From an uncultured Clostridia bacterium (lineage in GTDB: Bacteria; Bacillota; Clostridia; Oscillospirales; Acutalibacteraceae), in NCBI GenBank assembly GCA_946187325.1, contig CAMHQC010000007.1:24291-88290 (forward strand): DNA of 64,000 nt, given 5' to 3'. Positions 44,305-52,578 of the stretch are shown one piece after another. A model generated the notes under the pieces. The model ran no database searches, had not been told where the DNA came from, and was given only the letters and a program-made list of their open reading frames with translations. Each line of letters opens with the position of its first letter. Positions within the stretch are counted from its first letter, which is position 1. Both the position numbers and the translations under genes were made by a program.

Positions 44305-46113
44305 ATGAAAAAACTGACTTCAATTATGCTCGCGCTTTTGATTATTATTTCCTGCGCGGCTACCGCTTTCGCGGCTCAGACCGATAAAAAGAAATCGGGC
44401 GTCGAAACCGTTAACCTTGAAACCGCCGTCGGTACCGGTAATTACGGTTTAAAAATGCTCGAAAAATATCCCGAGGCTATTAATTATATAGCGAGCGAGC
44501 TTAGAGATAATTACTCTAAATATATCGGCGGTTCGTCTATAGACGTCAGCCGTTTTAATATCCCCGACGATGACGCGGTGGATATCTACAGGGCGGTTGT
44601 AAACGAGTTTACCGAGCTTATACACGTTAACCCCACAACAATCAGTAGAAGTTATGACAAAGGAATTACTACGGGCTTCAGACCTGTGTTCCTGTTCGAT
44701 ACGGTAGACGAAGTTAAAGCGGCTTTTAAAGCCGTAAATAAAAGGGTAAAGAAATTTACCGCCGGGGTAAATGATGAGTGGGACGACTTGCATAAGGCGC
44801 GTTATCTCCACGATATGCTCGCGACTCAGGCTGAGTACACCGATACAAGCGACGATATAGAGCACTCCGCCTACGGAGCTTTGGTTAACTCAAAGGCTGT
44901 GTGCCAGGGTTATACCCACGCTTACGGACTGCTCCTTAAAACCTGCGGAGTAGACAGCACTATAGTTGTCAGCAGTAAGATGAAACACGAGTGGAATATG
45001 GTAAAAATCGGCGGTAACTTCTATCACGTCGATGTTACCTGGGACGATCCCACCGAGGATGACCGCGGATATGTTGAGCACACCTACTTTATGCTTAGCG
45101 ATTCAGCTTTCTCAAGCGACGAACAGCATTACGGCTGGAGCGCTGTTGACGCTGATGACACTACCTACGATAATATGTGGTGGAAGGACGTTACCAGAGT
45201 TATTTATTATATCGACGGAAAAGAGTACTATATTAAAAAGGGCGACGAAGTTAAAGGCCTTTTAACCGAACGCAACGAGAACTCGGGCGAAGAAACTACC
45301 CTTTATACTATTGATAAATACTGGATGGTTAAAACAGGAGATTACGCCGGTCAGGACTACTACTGGACTAACTGTTACTCACAGCTCGCGTACTACGACG
45401 GATATTTCTACTTTAATACTCCCGACAGCATCTGTAAAATAGCTCTCGGGGATGAAACTCCCGAAACCGTTTTTACCGCCGAGAACGAGTACGATATTTA
45501 CGGACTTAATATAACATTCGATTCATATCTAAACTACGATATTAAACCCGACGTAGCAACTAAAGGCACAGTTTATTCCTACGACCTAAAGAGCGGTATC
45601 GAGCGAATCCTCGATACAGAGCTTGAAATTGACGAAAACGATACTAATTATTCCGCTTTCGGAATCACTAAGCCCGACGAGGATTATACAGGGCTTAACC
45701 TATTGGGTATCCAGAAAAAGAGCGATGAGGAAGAAACATCTATGCGCTTTGTGAGCATTATATCGAGCGAGGTTCTTAAAAACGTTAAGGAATACGGCTA
45801 TGTATTTACCTCAACCTCTAAAGAAACCGCCTCGGCTAAAGAGCTCGCCTCTAAGCTTACCGTGGAAAACGGGCATAAATTTGAGTGTACCGGCACAACC
45901 AATACTATGACCGGCGACTGGGGAAGCTCCGATTTAGACGCTACGCCGTATAAATATGTCACCGCCGCTATAAACAATATCACAGGCGGTAAGGCTATTG
46001 TAGCTCGGCTGTATGTAATCGACAACGACGGACTCGCGCATTACGGAACTTATATCGACTCGAGTAATAGTAAATGGCAGGGCTGCGCCGCAAGGCTCAG
46101 CGACTTAGTTTAG
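44305..46113 (+). CDS. Secreted transglutaminase-like domain protein
   Basis: 602 residues from the ATG at 44305 (MKKLTSIML), 9 bases after GGAG. A signal peptide (1-24) precedes a transglutaminase/protease-like domain (about 100-260) with the complete triad: Cys200 in SKAVCQGYTHAYGLL, His228 in MKHEWNMVKI and Asp243 in YHVDVTWDDP. A Tyr-rich middle part follows, and a C-terminal domain (about 485-602, NLLGIQKKSDEEETSMRFVS) matches the C-terminus of the amylase at 38931. Such proteins may cut or cross-link peptides outside the cell. The stop lies 9 bases before a 48-residue peptide gene, sharing its ribosome site. Confidence 0.85.
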   Translation: MKKLTSIMLALLIIISCAATAFAAQTDKKKSGVETVNLETAVGTGNYGLKMLEKYPEAINYIASELRDNYSKYIGGSSIDVSRFNIPDDDAVDIYRAVVNEFTELIHVNPTTISRSYDKGITTGFRPVFLFDTVDEVKAAFKAVNKRVKKFTAGVNDEWDDLHKARYLHDMLATQAEYTDTSDDIEHSAYGALVNSKAVCQGYTHAYGLLLKTCGVDSTIVVSSKMKHEWNMVKIGGNFYHVDVTWDDPTEDDRGYVEHTYFMLSDSAFSSDEQHYGWSAVDADDTTYDNMWWKDVTRVIYYIDGKEYYIKKGDEVKGLLTERNENSGEETTLYTIDKYWMVKTGDYAGQDYYWTNCYSQLAYYDGYFYFNTPDSICKIALGDETPETVFTAENEYDIYGLNITFDSYLNYDIKPDVATKGTVYSYDLKSGIERILDTELEIDENDTNYSAFGITKPDEDYTGLNLLGIQKKSDEEETSMRFVSIISSEVLKNVKEYGYVFTSTSKETASAKELASKLTVENGHKFECTGTTNTMTGDWGSSDLDATPYKYVTAAINNITGGKAIVARLYVIDNDGLAHYGTYIDSSNSKWQGCAARLSDLV

Positions 46114-46122
46114 GAGGTAGTG

Positions 46123-46269
46123 ATGGTAAAAAAATATATAAAACCCGATATTGATTTTTTTAAGTACGATACCGAGGATACGCTTCTAAATTCGGGCGGC
46201 GAAGTTAAGAAAAACGGCAAGTACAACGTAGAGTTTAACTACGAGGATTGGAACGACGATATTATTTAG
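46123..46269 (+). CDS. Small acidic protein, paralogue of 26415-26537
   Basis: A 48-codon frame from the ATG at 46123. AGGAGG overlaps the stop codon of the upstream gene (46112-46117), so the two are translationally coupled. The product begins VKKYIKPDIDFFKYDTEDTL, then LNSGGE, and ends in an aromatic, acidic tail with EDWNDDII. It has no signal peptide or membrane helix. It aligns without gaps with the peptide at 26415 (KKYI, KY, LLN, G conserved, and acidic positions kept). The tails differ. The function is unknown. The repeated pairing with secreted-protein genes is the main clue. Confidence 0.78.
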   Translation: MVKKYIKPDIDFFKYDTEDTLLNSGGEVKKNGKYNVEFNYEDWNDDII

Positions 46270-46274
46270 CAGTA

Positions 46275-46297
46275 CCCCTCTCGTTTTACGGGAGGGG
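46275..46297 (+). terminator. Hairpin after the second small-protein gene
   Basis: CCCCTCTCG (46275-46283) pairs with CGGGAGGGG (46289-46297) with one G-T pair, loop TTTTA. No T run follows. The GGAGGGG arm could also serve as the ribosome site of the next gene. Confidence 0.5.
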
Positions 46298-46309
46298 AAT
46301 TGATTTAGG

Positions 46310-47005
46310 ATGATACTTATGGTTAATAAAGAAATTGTAGAGAAATTATACGAGCTTCAGGATACGGAATATAGAGATTTCCAGAGCAAGCTTATCCCGA
46401 GCAAAGCTTCCATCGAGTTTATCGGGGTAAGAACTCCCGCGCTAAAAAAGCTCGCCAAGGAGTTAATTAAACGCGGAGATAAAGACGAGTTTTTAAACTC
46501 GCTTCCGCACAGATACTTTGACGAAAATCAGCTCCACGCGTTTATGATTTCCGAGATAAAGGATTTCGATAGTTGTATTGCCGAGGTTGAGAAGTTTTTG
46601 CCCTATGTCGATAACTGGGCTACCTGCGACCAGCTCTCGCCCAAGGTGTTTAAAAAGCATAAGAACGAGCTTTTAGCTTATATAAATAAGTGGATTAAAA
46701 GCGATAAGACCTACACGGTGAGATTTGCAATAGGAATGTTGATGTCGCATTATCTCGACGGGGATTTTAAAGTCGAATACACAGATATAGTTTCAAAAAT
46801 AAAAAGCGAAGAATACTACATAAATATGATGACAGCCTGGTATTTCGCGACAGCCTTAGCTAAACAGTACGACAGCGTTATCGGGTATATCGAAAACAGA
46901 AAGCTTAGTAAATGGACTCACAATAAGGCTATTCAAAAATGCGTCGAAAGCCGAAGAATTACCCCCGAGAAAAAGGCTTATCTAAAAACTTTAAAGATTA
47001 AGTAA
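46310..47005 (+). CDS. DNA alkylation repair protein, AlkD-like
   Basis: 231 residues, an all-helical HEAT-like protein: LIPSKASIEFIGVRTPALKK near 25-45, LPHRYFDENQLHAFMIS, FLPYVDNWATCDQLSPKVFK and AIQKCVESRRI near the end. This is the AlkD/YhaZ-type glycosylase family that removes alkylated purines from DNA. WATCD carries the conserved Trp-Asp pair. Two starts are possible, ATG 46310 and ATG 46319; GGAGGGG favours the first and AGGATG the second. Separated from the peptide gene by a hairpin. Confidence 0.85.
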   Translation: MILMVNKEIVEKLYELQDTEYRDFQSKLIPSKASIEFIGVRTPALKKLAKELIKRGDKDEFLNSLPHRYFDENQLHAFMISEIKDFDSCIAEVEKFLPYVDNWATCDQLSPKVFKKHKNELLAYINKWIKSDKTYTVRFAIGMLMSHYLDGDFKVEYTDIVSKIKSEEYYINMMTAWYFATALAKQYDSVIGYIENRKLSKWTHNKAIQKCVESRRITPEKKAYLKTLKIK

Positions 47006-47007
47006 AT

Positions 47008-47040
47008 TTCAATCTTCGTTCAATAAAAGTGTAATATAGT
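47008..47040 (+). promoter_or_regulatory. Direct-repeat regulator box and promoter of the second two-component operon
   Basis: TTCAAT (47008-47013), 5 bases, TTCAAT (47019-47024), 10 bases, TATAGT (47035-47040). The two hexamers are 11 bp apart start to start, the spacing used by OmpR/PhoB-type regulators that replace the -35 region. The same arrangement occurs at 49010-49042. Confidence 0.6.
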
Positions 47041-47058
47041 ATTTACAGAGGTGAGAGT

Positions 47059-47745
47059 ATGAGGTTGCTTCTTGTTGAGGATGAAAAGAGAATGGCGGAG
47101 GCGTTAGCCGAAATTCTCAGGAAAGAAAACTACACCGTAGATGTTTTTAACGACGGCGGGGAAGGTCTATACGCCGTTACAAGCGAAGTCTACGATATGA
47201 TTATTCTCGATGTAATGCTTCCGAATATGTCGGGCTTCGAAATAGCGAAAAAAGCCCGAGCCAATAATATTAAAACACCTATACTTATGCTCACCGCTAA
47301 GGGTGAAATCGACGATAAGGTAGAAGGTCTCGACAGCGGAGCCGACGACTACCTCACCAAACCCTTTGTTACAAAGGAGCTTCTCGCGCGTATAAGAGCG
47401 CTGCTCAGGCGCTACGCGGGCGCTTCCGATAACGACAGGCTCGAGTTCGGGGATTTATCGCTGAATCTCGAAAGCTGTATGCTCAGTTGCAGTACAAGCG
47501 GTCAGTCGGTGAGACTCAGGGAGAAAGAGTTTAAGATAATGCAGTATTTACTCGCTAATCAGGGCAGAATTTTCGAGCGTGAAAAGTTAGCGGTAAAAAT
47601 TTGGGATTTTGACAGCAACGCCGAGTACAACAACGTTGAGGTGTATATCTCGTTTACACGCAAAAAGCTTGCGTTTATAGAGTCCCGGGTAGAGATAAAA
47701 TCAGTCCGCGGAATCGGATATGAGTTACGATATAATAAGGATTAA
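47059..47745 (+). CDS. OmpR-family response regulator
   Basis: 228 residues. The receiver has LLLVEDEKRMAEALAEILRK, the phosphorylated Asp in MIILDVMLPNMSG (about 51) and the Lys in DYLTKPFVTKEL. The winged-helix half ends NNVEVYISFTRKKLAF, then IKSVRGIGYELRY. The kinase gene follows 3 bases later. The start follows GAGGTGAG. A direct-repeat box upstream suggests self-regulation, and the same box before the gene at 49379 suggests a target. Confidence 0.93.
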   Translation: MRLLLVEDEKRMAEALAEILRKENYTVDVFNDGGEGLYAVTSEVYDMIILDVMLPNMSGFEIAKKARANNIKTPILMLTAKGEIDDKVEGLDSGADDYLTKPFVTKELLARIRALLRRYAGASDNDRLEFGDLSLNLESCMLSCSTSGQSVRLREKEFKIMQYLLANQGRIFEREKLAVKIWDFDSNAEYNNVEVYISFTRKKLAFIESRVEIKSVRGIGYELRYNKD

Positions 47746-47748
47746 ACT

Positions 47749-48996
47749 ATGTTTAAAAAATCAAGAGTTAAAATTGTCGCGTCGATTATGGCTATAATGA
47801 CCTTGCTGCTCGCCGGAACTGTCGGTGTAATTTTACTCTCGAGCTACAGCGAGATGTCGGAAAGAAACCTTCATATGCTTGAAAGATATACCCGTATCTA
47901 CTCCGAAAACGGTAATCCCGGGCAGGACAGCAATAATCCCACACCTCCCGAAAACGCGGATAATCAGGAGAACATACCTCCGAAGCCTCAGGGCGGCGAC
48001 CTCGATTTGGAAAGAGAGCGGCTTTACTCAGTTGCCTTTAATAAGGACGGAAGCGTAAAAAATACCGATATTAATAATGAAAAAATTGAAACCGAGGATA
48101 TGGTTAATCTCGGAAAAGCCGTACTGAAAAGCGGCGGGGAAAAGGGCGTTGTTGAGGGATACAGTTACCTTGTAAACAAGACGGAAAGCTATACTCTCGT
48201 TGTTTTTCTCGACAGAACGGAGTTTAACCGCAACGTCGATACCCTTCTTAAATATACGGTTATTTACGGAGTTGTTTCGCTCGGGGTTATTTTTGTATTG
48301 GCTTTAATTTTATCAAAGCTTATTATTAAACCGCTCGAGCTGAATGATAAAAGGCAACGGCAGTTTGTTTCCGACGCGGGTCACGAGCTTAAAACTCCCG
48401 TATCGGTAATTAGCACGAACGCCGATGTGCTCGAGAGTGAAATCGGCGAGAATAAGTGGCTTTCTAACATACGCTACGAAAACGAGCGTATGTCGTCTTT
48501 GGTAAAACAGCTTATGCAGCTCGCTAAATCCGAAAAAGACGCTATACAAAAGGAACAGCTCGATTTCAGCAAGCTTGTAATCGGCGAGATACTTCCGTTT
48601 GAGAGCGTCGCCTACGATAAGGGCATAATTATAAACTACGACGAGGTCGAAAGCGGAGTAACCGTTAAAGGTAACCGCGCTTCACTCGGGCAGCTCGTTT
48701 CTATCCTCGTCGATAACGCGATAGAACATTCCAAAGACAGCGGGCAGGTTGTCGTAAAGCTTACGAATATCCGCGGAAAGGCTAATCTTTCCGTGTCGAA
48801 TAAAGGCGGGGATATCCCCGAGGAAAAGCGCGAGCTTATATTCGAGAGATTTTACCGAATGGACGACTCGAGAGCCGAAAAGAAAGACCACTACGGCTTA
48901 GGGCTCGCGATAGCTAAATCTATAACCGAAAGCCACGGCGGAGAAATTTCCGTAAAATCCGATAATGGTTTGATAACTTTCACGGTAAAAATTTAA
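47749..48996 (+). CDS. Sensor histidine kinase
   Basis: 415 residues. Two membrane helices (about 8-30 and 168-190) flank a 135-residue outside domain with a Pro/Asn-rich start (NPGQDSNNPTPPENADNQ). The short linker lacks a clear HAMP. The His box is FVSDAGHELKTPVSVISTNA (His near 213), followed by the ATPase domain with NAIEHSKDSGQVV and HYGLGLAIAKSITESHGGEI. It is co-transcribed with the regulator. A hairpin terminator that overlaps a new promoter follows. Confidence 0.92.
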   Translation: MFKKSRVKIVASIMAIMTLLLAGTVGVILLSSYSEMSERNLHMLERYTRIYSENGNPGQDSNNPTPPENADNQENIPPKPQGGDLDLERERLYSVAFNKDGSVKNTDINNEKIETEDMVNLGKAVLKSGGEKGVVEGYSYLVNKTESYTLVVFLDRTEFNRNVDTLLKYTVIYGVVSLGVIFVLALILSKLIIKPLELNDKRQRQFVSDAGHELKTPVSVISTNADVLESEIGENKWLSNIRYENERMSSLVKQLMQLAKSEKDAIQKEQLDFSKLVIGEILPFESVAYDKGIIINYDEVESGVTVKGNRASLGQLVSILVDNAIEHSKDSGQVVVKLTNIRGKANLSVSNKGGDIPEEKRELIFERFYRMDDSRAEKKDHYGLGLAIAKSITESHGGEISVKSDNGLITFTVKI

Positions 48997-49009
48997 ATAT
49001 TAAAGATTT

Positions 49010-49042
49010 TTCAATAAAACTTCAATATTTCCCCTGTATTAT
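49010..49042 (+). promoter_or_regulatory. Direct-repeat regulator box and promoter of the carbohydrate-binding protein gene
   Basis: TTCAAT (49010-49015), 5 bases, TTCAAT (49021-49026), 10 bases, TATTAT (49037-49042). The geometry is identical to the box at 47008-47040. It predicts a transcript with a leader of about 330 bases before the gene at 49379. Confidence 0.6.
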
Positions 49043-49066
49043 ATCTGTGTAAGATTAATACAGGGG
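49031..49066 (+). terminator. Terminator of the second two-component operon, overlapping a promoter
   Basis: CCCCTGTATT (49031-49040) pairs exactly with AATACAGGGG (49057-49066), then TAATTTTTAC. The left arm contains the -10 spacer of the next promoter. Confidence 0.65.
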
Positions 49067-49075
49067 TAATTTTTA

Positions 49076-49336
49076 CTCTATAGGAAATTACTCAAAATTT
49101 GTATAAATATTCAAGTGAAACTGTGTTAAGGGAAAGAACATCTTACCTAACTCCTATAGAGCAAAAATATTTATATTGTCCGCTCAGTAGCACGCTGCGC
49201 GCGCACGAGCGATGACTATACGAAAGCGGACGCGCCGATTGCGCGCGCTTTCTTGTCCTTAAATCTCCCTAAAAAACGGCAGTTCCTACATTTATGAAAA
49301 CAAAAGTCCATACATTCTACCCTTGGAACTGCCGTT
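49076..49336 (+). other. Structured leader candidate before the gene at 49379
   Basis: Three consecutive inverted repeats: CTCTATAGGA with TCCTATAGAG (49076-49085, 49152-49161), GTCCGCT with AGCGGAC (49178-49184, 49225-49231), and AACGGCAGTTCC with GGAACTGCCGTT (49275-49286, 49325-49336). The middle one encloses a GC-rich part with alternating GCGCGC. No gene is in 48997-49378. It could be a folded leader RNA or the relic of one or more miniature elements. It matches no riboswitch I know. Confidence 0.45.
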
Positions 49337-49378
49337 AAATAAAAAACTTTAATAATTTATATAAATGGAGGTCTTAGT

Positions 49379-52300
49379 ATGAAAACTAAAAAACTTCTGG
49401 CGGTTATAATTTCGGTTGTTTTAATGTTGTCGATGTTCCCGATAACGACAGCCTCCGCCTATTCTAAGGAAAGGGTAACGCTTACCTTTTCCGACAGCGC
49501 GATAACTCCGAGTGCCGACGCTTCGGGTTATTCAATCAGCGGTACAACTCTTACCATTACCGCGAAAGGAACCTATCGCATTACGGGCAGCTGTAATGAA
49601 GGCTCGGTAGTAGTCGCGGGAAGCCTAAGCGATGTAACGCTTATACTCGACGACTTAACTCTTACCTCGGCTGTAACGGCTCCGATTGTGGTAAAAAAGA
49701 ACGCAAATGTGCTCGTTAAGCTCGAGGGTACGTCTACCCTTACCGACAACGAGGACGCTTCTACCGAGGAAACTAACTCCGATTTCGAGGGCGCGGCGAT
49801 TAAGTTCAAGAGCGCGTCAAGCCTTACAATGTTCGGCGACGGTACTTTAAATATCAACGGCAACGCTAAGAACGGTATCAAAGGCGGAGCGCAGTCGAGC
49901 TTACAGATTGACGGCGGTACATATAACGTGACCGCGGCTAATAACGGCATAGCGGCCGACGGCACCGTTACTATTAACGCGGGTACTTTTAATGTCACTA
50001 CTACTAATGACGGTATTAAATCCGAACCCGACGAGGGCGATACAGACTCCGCGGGCAAGGTCGAAATCAACGGCGGTACCTTTACCGTAAGAGCTCAGGG
50101 CGACGGCATCCAGGCCGCTGAGAATCTCACCATTAATAACGGTACTTTCGATATAAAAACACTCAACGGCTATAACAGCTCTACTTTTAATAAAGACACT
50201 ATGAGCTGTAAGGGCTTAAAGGCTTCGGGCAATAACGATAACGAAACCGCGCCTACTAATCAGCTCAATATCACAGGCGGTACGTTTAATCTCAACACAG
50301 CCGACGACGCTGTTCATTCCGACGGCTATGTCGATATTACCGGCGGTACGTTCTATATCTATTCGGGCGACGACGGCGTACACGCCGACGCTGCTTTAAC
50401 TCTCGGAAGCTCGAGCGGTTACGAGAGAGACCCCGAAATCTATATTTACGCAAGTTACGAAGGACTTGAGGGCGCTGTAGTTAACGCCTATCAGGGAAAG
50501 TATTACGTAAAGGCTTCCGACGACGGAATCAACTCCGCGGGCGGCAGCTCCAACGGAACAGACGCGGGACAGGGCGGACAGGATCCGTTCAGACCGGGCG
50601 GAAACCGTCCCGGACAGCCAGGCGGACAGAGTTCCTCGGGAAATTACTCGCTCAATATCTACGGCGGAGATTTCTATGTTGACTGTACAGGCGATGGACT
50701 TGACGCGAACGGCGCGCTCAACCTCCTCGGCGGAGATATAACCGTTCTCTCGATGAGAGGCGGCGGAGATAACTCTCCTATTGACGCGGACGGCGCGGTT
50801 ACTATCAAGGGCGCTACAGTATTCGCCGCGGGCTCGGCGGGTATGACAGGTAACCTCACCGCAAGCCAGGGCTATTACAGAAGCAATACTTCCTATAACG
50901 CCAATACCGTGGTCAATGTAGCCTCGGGCGGTAATGTGCTTAGAAGCGAAAAGCTCGTCCGTAATATTACATTTTTGTTCTACACCAACCCGGCTATGAG
51001 CTCCAATAGCGCGTCTGTTACAACCGCAAGTAACGTTACTTCCTGCAAGAGCAACGCTTTCGCGCATAATTACGACAACGGCGTTATTGAAACCCGCGCT
51101 ACTACAACCTCGACAGGCGTAATGAAATACACCTGCTCCGACTGCGGAGATGTCGAGAGAAAAACTATCCCGAAAGTCCTTACGCTCAACACCTATTCCG
51201 AGGACAGCGAGGATACTCCTATAGCTGACGAGAACGACGAGGGCTACGCGGTAACTTTCTCAACCGATTCTCACTGTTCAATTGATGTTTATTATACCCA
51301 GGACTATACCTCGGCGAGCGAAACAGGCGTTACCTCCGCGGTATCCCGCAACAGCGATACGGGTAATCCCGACAGCGCGGGTACAGGTCAGGTTAACTTT
51401 ACCGTAGTTATCCCCGACGGATATGAGGTCGATGCCGTTACTATCGACGGTACTTATAAAAACCTTAAAGGTCCCGCGGATACAGGCATAGCGAATACTT
51501 ATCGTGTAACTAAGGTGCAGAGCGTGCTCACTATCACCGTTACGACTAAACAGTCATCCGAAGCCGAAGAAACTACCGCGGCTCAGGATACCACCGAAGT
51601 CCAGGAAACCACTTCGGCTCAAGACACTACCACGGCTCAGGAAACGACTATCGCTCAGGAGACTACGACCGCTCAGGAAACTACAGTTGCTCCTACAACC
51701 GAAGCTCAGGAAGGTACAACCGCGGCAATCCAGCCGACTACCTGCGCGACTACAAAAGCGACTCAGGCAACAACATCAGGCGTGGGCGCGGGAGCTGATT
51801 TCAGTAAGGCTGACAGCCTTATCAGAAACAGCAAAACCGAAGAACCCAAGGGCGCGTCGTTCGGAAAACTCCGGGCGCGTGTGACAAAGGTTACCAAGAA
51901 ATCCGTTACGCTTAAATGGAAAAAGGCGGGCGGTGCGAAAAAGTACGTTATCTACGCTAATAAATGCGGTACTAAGAATAAGTATAAGAAGCTTGCTACA
52001 GTTTCATGCTCCAAGAAAACCTACAAGGTAACTAAAGCCGCGGGCAAGAAGCTAAAGAAAGGCACTTATTATAAGTTCCTTATCGTAGCCGTTAACAGTA
52101 ACAACAAGGTTATCTCTACCGCTTGTACGCTTCACGCGGCGACTAAAGGCGGAAAATACGGCAACTATAAGGGCGTTACAACAGCCGCTAAGAAAAATAA
52201 GGTGACTTTAGCTAAAGCGGGTAAGACCTTTAAGCTAAAGGCTAAAGCCAAAGCCCAGAGCAAGAAGTTAAAGGTTCAACAGCACCGCGCGATTAAATAC

Positions 52301-52432
52301 GAGAGCAGCAATACCGCTGTCGCAACGGTGAGCAAGAAAGGCAAAATAACCGCGAAGAAGAAGGGTACGTGCTATATTTACGCCTATTCCCAGAGCGGAA
52401 TTTATAAAAGAATAAAAATTACCGTTAAGTAA
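49379..52432 (+). CDS. Large secreted carbohydrate-binding beta-helix protein (Cthe_2159-like)
   Basis: 1017 residues. A signal peptide (1-28) precedes a long beta-helix region (about 35-530) with repeated GGTFNV / NGTFDI / GDGIQA rungs that match the Cthe_2159-like carbohydrate-binding family. A beta region follows (about 600-710), then a Thr/Gln/Glu-rich linker of TTAQE-type repeats (about 720-790), a fibronectin-III-like domain (about 825-915) and a BIG2-type Ig-like domain (about 930-1017). The last two also end the protein at 52579. Family members bind pectin or cellulose-like polymers. No anchor motif is present. It lies downstream of a regulator box, so the two-component system next door probably controls it. 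Confidence 0.85.
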   Translation: MKTKKLLAVIISVVLMLSMFPITTASAYSKERVTLTFSDSAITPSADASGYSISGTTLTITAKGTYRITGSCNEGSVVVAGSLSDVTLILDDLTLTSAVTAPIVVKKNANVLVKLEGTSTLTDNEDASTEETNSDFEGAAIKFKSASSLTMFGDGTLNINGNAKNGIKGGAQSSLQIDGGTYNVTAANNGIAADGTVTINAGTFNVTTTNDGIKSEPDEGDTDSAGKVEINGGTFTVRAQGDGIQAAENLTINNGTFDIKTLNGYNSSTFNKDTMSCKGLKASGNNDNETAPTNQLNITGGTFNLNTADDAVHSDGYVDITGGTFYIYSGDDGVHADAALTLGSSSGYERDPEIYIYASYEGLEGAVVNAYQGKYYVKASDDGINSAGGSSNGTDAGQGGQDPFRPGGNRPGQPGGQSSSGNYSLNIYGGDFYVDCTGDGLDANGALNLLGGDITVLSMRGGGDNSPIDADGAVTIKGATVFAAGSAGMTGNLTASQGYYRSNTSYNANTVVNVASGGNVLRSEKLVRNITFLFYTNPAMSSNSASVTTASNVTSCKSNAFAHNYDNGVIETRATTTSTGVMKYTCSDCGDVERKTIPKVLTLNTYSEDSEDTPIADENDEGYAVTFSTDSHCSIDVYYTQDYTSASETGVTSAVSRNSDTGNPDSAGTGQVNFTVVIPDGYEVDAVTIDGTYKNLKGPADTGIANTYRVTKVQSVLTITVTTKQSSEAEETTAAQDTTEVQETTSAQDTTTAQETTIAQETTTAQETTVAPTTEAQEGTTAAIQPTTCATTKATQATTSGVGAGADFSKADSLIRNSKTEEPKGASFGKLRARVTKVTKKSVTLKWKKAGGAKKYVIYANKCGTKNKYKKLATVSCSKKTYKVTKAAGKKLKKGTYYKFLIVAVNSNNKVISTACTLHAATKGGKYGNYKGVTTAAKKNKVTLAKAGKTFKLKAKAKAQSKKLKVQQHRAIKYESSNTAVATVSKKGKITAKKKGTCYIYAYSQSGIYKRIKITVK

Positions 52433-52452
52433 TTCTATTTCCCCTCTTATAT

Positions 52453-52480
52453 AGGGCTCAGGGCTTCGGCCTTGAGCCCT
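52453..52480 (+). terminator. Terminator after the carbohydrate-binding protein gene
   Basis: A 12-bp stem, 52453-52464 with 52469-52480, loop TTCG. Confidence 0.8.
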
Positions 52481-52516
52481 GTACATTTTGCACAAATAAC
52501 GGCGTTAAATTTTGGA

Positions 52517-52545
52517 TTGCGTGACTATGGCTTATATGGTAATAT
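52517..52545 (+). promoter_or_regulatory. Promoter of the gene at 52579
   Basis: TTGCGT (52517-52522), 17-base spacer ending TGG (extended -10), TAATAT (52540-52545). Confidence 0.55.
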
Positions 52546-52578
52546 TAAAACGAAAAATACCTTTAAGGAGGTCGTTTT

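Noticed and set aside
26415..46269. RiPP precursor peptides with a maturation cluster
   Set aside because: Neither peptide has a radical-SAM, cyclodehydratase, LanM or peptide-exporter gene beside it; the ABC exporter at 15540-19731 is far away and under TetR.
49573..50070. Long minus-strand reading frame inside the carbohydrate-binding protein gene
   Set aside because: It is a shadow of the repetitive plus-strand codons, has no ribosome site, and its product is low complexity.
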